From a candidate division Zixibacteria bacterium 4484_93 (lineage in GTDB: Bacteria; UBP14; UBA6098; 4484-93), in the NCBI GenBank assembly GCA_002085385.1, contig NATO01000127.1, positions 1 through 5,693 of the forward strand: 5,693 nt of DNA. The letters run 5' to 3'. Shown here piece after piece: positions 1 through 5,693 of the stretch. Within the stretch, counting starts at the first letter, position 1, and each line of letters opens with the position of its first letter. The position numbers and the translations under genes are program-made. A model generated the notes under the pieces. It did not search any database, was not told the DNA's origin, and saw nothing but the letters and a program-made list of their open reading frames with translations.

Positions 1-1863
1 GTAGCAGGTGCGTATCTTGCCAGGTTTCTCATCAGAAAAACAGGATATCTCTCCCTGCTTTTGACGCTCATTCTCGTGATATGGGGGATAAACAGAATAA
101 CGGGCAAAAACGGTCTCCGCACATTCAAGATAACCGTTTTCATCCTGATATCATACATTCTTCTGGCAACTTTGGTTTCGCTTCCCATCAAATCGGGGGA
201 GAATTCAATTGCAGGCTCTCTGGGGAGCAGTCTTGCGCAGCTTGCGGGGAACTGGTTCGGCTCCATCGGTGCTTACTTTGTTGTGGGGGCGGTTCTACTT
301 CTCGTCCTGACCATCGCTACCGGGCTCGACATTGCATCCGTTTTCCCTCACAGAGAGAAATTACCCGCTCACCTGAAGGAAAGGAAATCGAAGGTGGACA
401 GTGAGCAGGAGAAGAAGCGTCAGGAGTTGATAGAGGAATACAAGAGAAGTCAGGAGGAGAAGTTCCGACGGTTTCAGAAGTCAGAGAGCTATGGTGAGCT
501 GAGACCTGGGGAGAGGCTTATCCCACCTCCAAAAGTAGAGGAAGAAGTAGAGGAATTCAAGCCTCCTGCTATCCTGAGAAAGAAGGCTATCGAGGAGCTC
601 GAATCTGCCGCTCCAGAAACCACTGCGGAAGAGGGAAAGAAAGAGGAAGAGCAACCTGCCGTTCCAAAGCCTCACGGAATAGAAGAAAAGGAATCTGCTT
701 CCATCGAAGAAAAGACAGAAACTCCCAACGAGCTGGAGGAACCTTCTGTTCAGGTAGCTGAGACCTGCGGATTCCAGCCACCGCCTGTAACTCTGCTCGA
801 GCTTCCGCTGGAGAGGGTATCCGTCTCCGATGATGAGCTGGCGAGCAAAGCAAAACTGCTCGTTGACAAACTTACCAGTTTCAATGTCACAGGAGAGGTG
901 AAAAGGATTATCCCAGGTCCTGTCGTCACACGGTTTGAGCTCAAGCCCGATGAGGGTATAAAGGTATCCAGGATAATCTCACTCGAGGACGACCTGGCTC
1001 TGGCACTCAAGGCACGCTCGGTCAGGATACTTGCTCCGGTACCAGGAAAGGATGTTGTCGGTATCGAGATACCAAACGACAGCCGTGAGACGGTTCATAT
1101 AAGGGAGATAATCGCAACGGACGAGATGGATTCCCGCTATCGAGCACTCGAGAAACTGAGTGTGAGGAACCTCGGTGAGTATAACAAGAAATCCGAGGAG
1201 CCACTGCCGTTTATCGTCGTGGTCATCGATGAGCTGGCAGACCTTATGGTTCGTGGTGCTGCCGAGGTGGAGGAGAACATCACGAGGCTGGCGCAGATGG
1301 CTCGCGCAGTTGGAATACACCTGATAGTCGCCACCCAGCGTCCATCGGTGGATGTGATAACGGGTCTCATAAAGGCGAATTTCCCGGCAAGAATTGCGTT
1401 CAAAACCCGCTCAAAGATAGACTCACGGACCATAATCGATATGAACGGTGCCGAGGTGCTTCTCGGCTCGGGCGATATGCTTTTCCTGCCACCCTGGAGG
1501 GCAGAACCTGTGAGGGTGCACGGCTCTTACATCTCCACAGAGGAAACGGAACGGTTGGTCGAATACATAAAAAAATTCCCCAATCCATACCCACAGATAC
1601 AGCTTAAGGAGCTCGAGGAACGCCAGGCAAGGGAGCTCGTTCGGGATGAGCTATTCGAGGAGGCTGCAAAGATTGTGGTTATGTATCAGCAGGGCTCCTC
1701 ATCATTCCTCCAGAGGAAGCTCAGGGTCGGCTACACAAGGGCTGCAAGCCTCATCGACCAGCTGGAGTCGGCAGGGATTGTTGGACCACATGAGGGAAGC
1801 AAGGCAAGAGAGGTCATCCCCAAAACCCTCGACGAGCTGGATGACATTCTGAACAACCTCTGA
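1..1863 (+). CDS. ftsK: FtsK/SpoIIIE-family DNA translocase, 5'-partial, motor domain lacking Walker A
   Basis: Membrane-anchored DNA pump of the division septum, which in this family moves chromosome ends apart using a hexameric RecA-like motor. The frame is open to base 1, so the true start lies upstream; the TTG at 61 sits inside a membrane segment and is not a credible start. Visible in order: membrane helices at about 43-90, 127-189 and 262-330; a charged Glu/Lys/Pro-rich linker (about 360-780); the alpha/beta region with the IPGPVVTRFEL stretch (919-951) and VGIEIPN (1057-1077); Walker B as VVVIDELADLM (1216-1248); ATQRPSVDVITGLIKAN (1330-1380); GSGDMLFLP (1465-1491); and a C-terminal winged-helix gamma domain (about 1645-1827) of the kind that reads polar DNA signals. 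Anomaly: IREIIATDEM runs straight into DSRYRALEKL, where relatives have roughly 100 more residues holding GxTGSGKS and the MIDPKM segment. As written, the protein could not bind ATP normally. Family assignment is certain; the integrity of the gene is doubtful. Confidence 0.93.
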   Translation, partial: VAGAYLARFLIRKTGYLSLLLTLILVIWGINRITGKNGLRTFKITVFILISYILLATLVSLPIKSGENSIAGSLGSSLAQLAGNWFGSIGAYFVVGAVLLLVLTIATGLDIASVFPHREKLPAHLKERKSKVDSEQEKKRQELIEEYKRSQEEKFRRFQKSESYGELRPGERLIPPPKVEEEVEEFKPPAILRKKAIEELESAAPETTAEEGKKEEEQPAVPKPHGIEEKESASIEEKTETPNELEEPSVQVAETCGFQPPPVTLLELPLERVSVSDDELASKAKLLVDKLTSFNVTGEVKRIIPGPVVTRFELKPDEGIKVSRIISLEDDLALALKARSVRILAPVPGKDVVGIEIPNDSRETVHIREIIATDEMDSRYRALEKLSVRNLGEYNKKSEEPLPFIVVVIDELADLMVRGAAEVEENITRLAQMARAVGIHLIVATQRPSVDVITGLIKANFPARIAFKTRSKIDSRTIIDMNGAEVLLGSGDMLFLPPWRAEPVRVHGSYISTEETERLVEYIKKFPNPYPQIQLKELEERQARELVRDELFEEAAKIVVMYQQGSSSFLQRKLRVGYTRAASLIDQLESAGIVGPHEGSKAREVIPKTLDELDDILNNL

Positions 1864-1867
1864 CAGT

Positions 1868-2428
1868 ATGAAGATAATCGATAAATATGTAATCTCCGAG
1901 CATATAGCCCCATTCTTTCTCGCATTTGCCATCCTTATGTTCGTTATGCTTATGGATTTTGTAATAGATGTCCTCGATATGATTATCGAAAAGGGTGTCC
2001 AGCCGGGGACCGTTTTTCAACTCTTTTTCCTCAACATAAGCTGGATGGTGGCTCTTGCCGTTCCGATGGCTACACTTGTGGCGTCTGTTATGGCGTTCGG
2101 CAGGCTCTCCGGCGACACGGAGGTTGTCGCGATGAAGTCAAACGGGATACCGCTCTGGAGGATAGTCTACCCTGCCATCGTTGTTGGCGGAATCCTGACG
2201 GTAGCGATGATGTTCTTCGGCGACCTTGTCCTGCCAAAGGCTAACTATAGAGCAAAGCTCTTAACCAGGCAGCTTGTCCACAAACGCCCTACCCTATCTA
2301 TCAAGCCGAATGTCGTTGTCAAGGATTTCCCCGGCTTCCTGCTGAAGGTTGGAGAAATCAATCACAGGATGTCTGAGGTAAAGAATGTCACAATATACGA
2401 CAATCGCGACAGGCTTCATCGACGGTGA
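1868..2428 (+). CDS. LptF/LptG-family permease, N-terminal fragment (gene disrupted by frame change)
   Basis: Transmembrane subunit of the LptB2FG ABC exporter, which extracts lipopolysaccharide from the inner membrane towards the LptA/C bridge. The start MKIIDKYVISEHIAPFF is typical of the family. It follows the ftsK stop by 4 nt with no clear Shine-Dalgarno, so it probably depends on coupling to ftsK translation. Three membrane helices are seen at residues about 14-37, 48-77 and 99-121, with the conserved cytoplasmic loop SGDTEVVAMKSNGIPLWR at 81-98. The start of the periplasmic beta-jellyroll follows (KPNVVVKDFPGFLLKVGEI to NVTIYD). After VTIYD (residues 174-178) the family match stops; the last eight residues, NRDRLHRR, are at least partly out-of-frame read-through to a TGA. 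The remainder of the protein continues in another frame from about 2400-2415. LptF and LptG cannot be told apart here, so no symbol is given. Confidence 0.85.
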   Translation: MKIIDKYVISEHIAPFFLAFAILMFVMLMDFVIDVLDMIIEKGVQPGTVFQLFFLNISWMVALAVPMATLVASVMAFGRLSGDTEVVAMKSNGIPLWRIVYPAIVVGGILTVAMMFFGDLVLPKANYRAKLLTRQLVHKRPTLSIKPNVVVKDFPGFLLKVGEINHRMSEVKNVTIYDNRDRLHRR

Positions 2429-3110
2429 GATCCACGAGGTGGATGAGAGAAGCACGAAAAGTTATACGAGAATTGAGTTCGAGCATCAGACATTTCGGCT
2501 CAGAGCTCCTGACAGAGAAATATCCCCATCATCGGTCAGGAAAGGCGACAGGGAGCTTTCCATATCGGAGATGCTCTTGAGGATAGAGACATTCTCTCCT
2601 ATGAATGAGCAGGCACACACCGAATTAGACAGTATAATCGATGAGGCGTTCGGCGAGCTTTTTCATCCAACAAGGAGAGGTAGAGGTAGGACAATAAAAA
2701 CACGGCTCATCACAAAAAACATAGGATATCTTGCACGAATCCACAGGGAGGTCAACAGAATCCAGACATACGAATACAACATAAGGAAACTACTCGTGGA
2801 GATACACAAAAAATACTCCCTCCCCTTTGCCTGTTTCTTTTTCATTCTCATCGGTGCGCCCATAGGTGTCTGGGCGAGGCGAGGTGGACTATCGATTGGT
2901 GTCGCAGCAAGCATCGGATTCTTTGTCATATATTGGGCTTTTCTTATAGGGGGTGAGGAACTGGCTGACAGGGGAATTATATCTCCTGCTGTTGCTATGT
3001 GGAGTGCAGACTTCCTGCTGCTTGTCCTCGGCGTCATATTTATCTTCAATCGTAGGGAATGGAAGCTGCCGGTGAAACGAAAACCCGACTTTCAACAAGG
3101 CGAGCCATAG
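2385..3110 (+). CDS. LptF/LptG-family permease, C-terminal fragment (same gene, shifted frame)
   Basis: This frame carries the rest of the permease begun at 1868. Family similarity begins at about IDGEIHEVDE (2418-2447). The ATG at 2385 is antisense to nothing useful: it lies inside the upstream fragment's coding region, has no ribosome-binding site, and is unlikely to be a natural start. Present are the second half of the periplasmic jellyroll; the coupling segment NIRKLLVEIHKKYSLPFAC (about 2778-2834) before the fourth helix; helices at fragment residues about 145-164, 169-190 and 200-222; and the family signatures FILIGAPIGVWARRGG and GEELADRGIISPAVAMW. The C-terminus runs into the convergent gene by 19 nt. 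VTIYD and DGEIHE lie only about 8 residues apart here, whereas from memory of the family about 30 separate them, so bases appear lost as well as the frame. Either a pseudogene or an assembly or sequencing error; the fragment would not function alone. Confidence 0.82.
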   Translation: MSQYTTIATGFIDGEIHEVDERSTKSYTRIEFEHQTFRLRAPDREISPSSVRKGDRELSISEMLLRIETFSPMNEQAHTELDSIIDEAFGELFHPTRRGRGRTIKTRLITKNIGYLARIHREVNRIQTYEYNIRKLLVEIHKKYSLPFACFFFILIGAPIGVWARRGGLSIGVAASIGFFVIYWAFLIGGEELADRGIISPAVAMWSADFLLLVLGVIFIFNRREWKLPVKRKPDFQQGEP

Positions 3111-4183
3111 TCGTCGATGAGCCGAACACTCTTATTCTCGGCAAGAAGTTCCTCTATCCTTTCTGCGATATAGTCGATGAATTCCTGCTTGTTCTTCTGC
3201 GTTATTTCGGGGAAATGTTCTGCTATCTCCGAGAGGAGCAGGACACATCCGGATGCTGTTTCCGACTCAAGGATATTGTTCACAAGGTTTATCAGTTCAT
3301 CGGAGAGGATTGTCGGCAGTGAATTCAGGTCGGACACACTAACCGCATTGACAAACCGCTGGATGGAGCTCTCCTCCGTGTTTTCGAGTACCCTCTTTAC
3401 CATTCCTTTTGAAAGTCGAGCAAGGATAGAGCGCAGCTTCGAGTCGAGCTTCTTGAGAAACTTCTTCACCTGATAGGAGGGTGGCTTATCGCCGAGGCGA
3501 ACCCTGCAGGAAAAGCAACACGGAAAATACTTTATATGCTGCGCTACATCCTCCGTGCAGGGAGAGAGGGCAGACTCAAGATGCTGATAATTACTTTTCA
3601 GATATTCCAGTTCATCCGCCTCCTCGAACCCCTTTATCTTCATCAGATAGCCGAGTGCAGAAAGCTTCTCCCCTGCCTCCGATTCCAGCTTCTCCAAGAG
3701 AGCCCTGCACTCCTCGTGATACCTCTCGTGGAAATCGGTATACCGGGCAGAATAGTTCTCCAGAAATTTGGCAAAGCCAGAAATCACACTCGGCGCAATA
3801 GACGGGATATTGATTATACTCTCAAGTTCGAGCTGGTTCTGGAGGGTAATCCTGTCAAAATAAAGAGTGCCTTCATCCTCGGGGATTTTAACCTCCGCGA
3901 GATAACGTCTGACGACAACGATATCGGGAATAAAGTCTGTCAGCTTATTCCAGCGTGAGATGGTACCGAGCAGGGAAGACAACAGCTCATAGCTGGCATT
4001 CTCAGGGTCCGAGCTGGCAAATTGCTGAAAACTCTCGAAACCTGCTATCTTCCTTGCAAGAGAGAGCGTCTCCTCCACCTTGTCGGGAAGCGAAGATGCA
4101 AACCCCTTGGCAAGAAACTGAAGCGAATCGTGGATTAAATCGAGGTCAAACCGTCTGAGCTCCTCAAAGATTTCCTCTTCCAT
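3092..4183 (-). CDS. uncharacterised helical protein with a Cys cluster, coupled to tsaD
   Basis: Function not recognised. The 363-residue product has no signal peptide and no membrane helix; it is charged and rich in Glu, Leu, Lys and Ser, and most of it looks alpha-helical. The middle holds YTDFHERYHEECR (148-160). A putative metal site follows: C209, then FPCCFSCRVRL with C222, C223 and C226. Helical stretches follow (KKFLKKLDSKLRSILARL, 240-257), ending in DDYGSPC. This layout (helical region, Tyr/His-containing segment, isolated Cys, CxxC, more helices) reminds me of the C-terminal region of large DUF6079 ATPases found in some phage-defence loci, but without the ATPase part; this is recollection only and weak. 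The ATG overlaps the tsaD stop (TGATG) and has AAAGGAG 4 nt upstream, so start and expression are well supported. It ends 19 nt inside the convergent permease gene. That it is a real gene is very likely; its role is unknown. Confidence 0.85.
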   Translation of the reverse strand: MEEEIFEELRRFDLDLIHDSLQFLAKGFASSLPDKVEETLSLARKIAGFESFQQFASSDPENASYELLSSLLGTISRWNKLTDFIPDIVVVRRYLAEVKIPEDEGTLYFDRITLQNQLELESIINIPSIAPSVISGFAKFLENYSARYTDFHERYHEECRALLEKLESEAGEKLSALGYLMKIKGFEEADELEYLKSNYQHLESALSPCTEDVAQHIKYFPCCFSCRVRLGDKPPSYQVKKFLKKLDSKLRSILARLSKGMVKRVLENTEESSIQRFVNAVSVSDLNSLPTILSDELINLVNNILESETASGCVLLLSEIAEHFPEITQKNKQEFIDYIAERIEELLAENKSVRLIDDYGSPC

Positions 4184-5190
4184 CAGTCTCCTTTCTGTAT
4201 AATGTCGAGCCCTGGGACAGCCGAGATAGACAACGGGCTGCTCCCGTTCCGCTCGAATAGAAAAATTGCAAGGCGAGCAACCATAGCAGCATTGTCCGTG
4301 CAGAGCGAGACAGGTGGAATATGAGCCTTCACACCTCTCCTCTCACAAAAATGGGCAAGCTTTTCTCTCAAACGGCTGTTCGCCGCCACACCACCAACAA
4401 CTATAATATCGGATACAGGATAAATTTTATGAGCCTGCTTCAGCTTCTCGACAAGTGAATCGACCACAGCCTCCTGAACCCCAGCGAGTATATCCGGAAG
4501 GTTCGAACGCACAAAATCCTCACCGCTGGATGTGAAAAAGTCTATAACCGATGTTTTTATTCCGGAGAAGGAAAAATCGAGGTCGCCACTCTCGAGCATT
4601 GCCCTCGGGAAGGAGAACCTGTTCGGGTCACCTTCTCTCGCAATCTTATCTATCACCGGTCCCCCCGGGTAGCCGAGTCCAAGGAACTTCGATGTCTTAT
4701 CGAGGCACTCGCCAGCCGCGTCGTCTCTCGTTCTGCCGAGCAGGTGATACACACCGAACTCCGGTATAAGATGCAACTCCGTATGCCCACCAGAGACCAC
4801 CAGAGCGAGTGCGGGGGTCAAAATATCCTCGTAGATGAGTGAGGAGAATATGTGTGCCTCGATATGGTTCACTCCGACAAACGGGATGTCGAGGGCAAAG
4901 CAGAGTGTCTTGGCGAATGTCAGTCCCACCAGAAGCGAGCCAACAAGCCCCGGACCAACGGTGGCACCGATAATATCTATATCGGCAAGAGAGACACCTG
5001 CCTCGGAGATAGCCTCGTCGACAACGGGGATAATGCGTCTGATATGGGCTCTCGACGCCAGCTCCGGCACAACTCCACCATATTCCCTGTGCACACTCTG
5101 GGAATAAACTATATTGGAGACGAGCATCTTATCCCTGAAGACCGCAGCGGAGGTCTCATCGCAGGATGTTTCTATACCGAGGACAAGCAT
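4183..5190 (-). CDS. tsaD: tRNA N6-adenosine threonylcarbamoyltransferase TsaD
   Basis: Catalytic subunit that transfers the threonylcarbamoyl group from threonylcarbamoyl-AMP to A37 of ANN-decoding tRNAs (t6A), working in the cytoplasm with TsaB and TsaE. The 335-residue product has the family's usual length and its ASKHA-fold motifs in order: LGIETSCDET (4-13), YGGVVPELASR (37-47), GPGLVGSLLVG (79-89), the metal-binding HIEAH (H109, H113), LVVSGGHTEL (130-139), DDAAGECLDKTSKFLGLGYPGGP (156-178 region), FSFSGIKT (206-213), GGVAANSRLR (266-275) and CTDNAAM with the third metal ligand D299. The start at 5190 places LGIETSCDET at the usual distance; an in-frame ATG at 5235 would add 15 non-family residues inside ybbR. 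Its ATG shares a base with the ybbR stop (TAATG), preceded by a weak GAAGAG. The gene looks intact and ends in the TGATG overlap with the next gene. Confidence 0.97.
   Translation of the reverse strand: MLVLGIETSCDETSAAVFRDKMLVSNIVYSQSVHREYGGVVPELASRAHIRRIIPVVDEAISEAGVSLADIDIIGATVGPGLVGSLLVGLTFAKTLCFALDIPFVGVNHIEAHIFSSLIYEDILTPALALVVSGGHTELHLIPEFGVYHLLGRTRDDAAGECLDKTSKFLGLGYPGGPVIDKIAREGDPNRFSFPRAMLESGDLDFSFSGIKTSVIDFFTSSGEDFVRSNLPDILAGVQEAVVDSLVEKLKQAHKIYPVSDIIVVGGVAANSRLREKLAHFCERRGVKAHIPPVSLCTDNAAMVARLAIFLFERNGSSPLSISAVPGLDIIQKGD
4188..4194 (-). promoter_or_regulatory. ribosome-binding site of the 363-residue gene
   Basis: AAAGGAG on the minus strand lies 4 nt before the ATG at 4183, inside the last codons of tsaD. 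It fixes the start of the downstream gene and, with the TGATG overlap, indicates re-initiation or coupled translation after tsaD. It is the clearest Shine-Dalgarno in the window. Confidence 0.7.
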
Positions 5191-5693
5191 TATCTCTTCT
5201 TGAAATGGATATACTCGGGACTTGTGCCGAGGCACCTGACACCCTTCGGTCCAACCACCACCACAGGCACAGAATCCATACTATCGGCAATAGCTCTCGT
5301 TATCTCAGCGAAGGCACCAACATCGTCCAGAGTCAGCTCTTCAATCCTCTCTTTTACTCCCCAGAAAACGGCAGAAACATACCCTGTGTCGGGCTCAACA
5401 TCCAGAGCCTTATCCGTACGGATATGTAATGGGATATCACTTATCCTCTTCTCAAGTCCCCTCTTCACATCCACTCTGGCAATCACCTTATCTGGGGTAA
5501 TGCTCACCCGCTCGCCCACCTTCTTTAACCCAATGGCAAAACTCACCGTAGAGGAAAGCCCGGAGAGGGTCTCGGGGAGCGTCTCAACAAACTTAAGCTT
5601 TCTCACAATGCTCCTTGGACCCGAGACCACCACCCTGTCAGGGACAAACTCGAACTTATCCTGAATAAGATACCCATCAGCAGGGAAAGCCTC
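5190..5693 (-). CDS. YbbR-like domain protein, C-terminal part (5'-partial)
   Basis: The frame is open to the end of the window, so the N-terminus (usually a membrane helix plus further YbbR repeats) lies beyond 5693. The visible 167 residues begin EAFPADGYLIQDKFEF and include the hallmark strand PDRVVVSGPRSIV (18-30) followed by KLKFVETLPETLSGL, then a strand-rich repeat ending ITPDKVIARVDV. A second, more divergent unit (about 79-167) closes with TSPEYIHFKKR. In Firmicutes, YbbR (CdaR) is an extracytoplasmic regulator of the diadenylate cyclase CdaA; in diderms the domain often sits next to cdaA, but that neighbour would be outside this window. GTG at 5633 falls inside the conserved VVVSGP strand and is not the true start. 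The stop overlaps the tsaD start by one base, so the two are co-transcribed and probably coupled. Domain assignment is good; its partner here is not visible. Confidence 0.85.
   Translation of the reverse strand, partial: EAFPADGYLIQDKFEFVPDRVVVSGPRSIVRKLKFVETLPETLSGLSSTVSFAIGLKKVGERVSITPDKVIARVDVKRGLEKRISDIPLHIRTDKALDVEPDTGYVSAVFWGVKERIEELTLDDVGAFAEITRAIADSMDSVPVVVVGPKGVRCLGTSPEYIHFKKR

Noticed and set aside
61..63. TTG as the start of the FtsK-like protein
   Set aside because: The frame is open to base 1 and the preceding residues (GAYLARFLIRKTGYLSLLL) match the FtsK membrane region, so the gene simply begins before the window.
2399..2428. Programmed ribosomal frameshifting as the reason for the split permease gene
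   Set aside because: No slippery heptamer or strong downstream structure is apparent, and the conserved spacing appears shortened, which a translational frameshift would not explain.
3121..3146. Possible hairpin (GCCGA ... TCGGC) downstream of the permease stop as a terminator
   Set aside because: Only a 5-bp stem with a loop of about 12 bases and no T-run, and it lies inside the opposite-strand coding region.
3536..3958. 140-codon plus-strand open frame, and others opposite the 363-residue gene
   Set aside because: The minus-strand frame has the strong ribosome-binding site and coupling to tsaD and covers the whole interval; the plus-strand frames lack initiation signals and plausible protein character.
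5191..5235. Upstream ATG that would lengthen TsaD by 15 residues
   Set aside because: The extension does not resemble the family, overlaps ybbR coding sequence, and the ATG at 5190 gives the standard N-terminus and a TAATG coupling.
4852..5664. 270-codon open frame on the plus strand opposite tsaD and the ybbR-like gene
   Set aside because: It lies entirely antisense to two genes with clear family motifs, its translation shows no recognisable domain, and it has no ribosome-binding site; long antisense frames arise from the codon bias of the real genes.

Overview
This 5.7 kb window is almost entirely coding and roughly half G+C by eye. It comes from a Gram-negative-type (diderm) bacterium: it encodes an LptF/LptG-family permease for lipopolysaccharide export together with an FtsK/SpoIIIE DNA translocase, a YbbR-domain protein and TsaD. 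AGG/AGA arginine and ATA isoleucine codons are frequent, and the gene mix would suit an uncultivated FCB-like or candidate-phylum lineage. That placement is only an impression.

Plus strand, 1-3110: the 3' part of an ftsK-like gene (its start lies before the window) is followed after 4 nt by an lptF/lptG-like gene. Both are damaged in conserved places. The FtsK reading frame is open, but about 100 residues are missing from the motor domain, including the whole Walker A (GxTGSGKS) segment, with an in-frame junction near 1117-1128. The LptF-like gene changes frame near 2400-2415 and also lacks some 20-25 residues of its periplasmic domain, so it reads as two fragments (1868-2428 and 2385-3110).

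Minus strand, 5693-3092: three tightly packed genes, ybbR-like (5' end outside the window), tsaD and a 363-residue uncharacterised protein, are joined by TAATG and TGATG stop/start overlaps, so they very likely form one translationally coupled operon. tsaD looks complete, with all key motifs. The last gene encodes a soluble helical protein with a Cys cluster (C209, C222, C223, C226). It faintly resembles the C-terminal part of DUF6079-type proteins, but I do not assign a function. The two operons converge and their last genes overlap tail to tail by 19 nt (3092-3110).

No gap exceeds a few bases, and I see no RNA gene, mobile element, CRISPR array, convincing promoter or intrinsic terminator. 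The main points of interest are the two internal deletions in otherwise well-preserved housekeeping genes (real lesions or assembly collapses) and the unrecognised gene coupled to tsaD.
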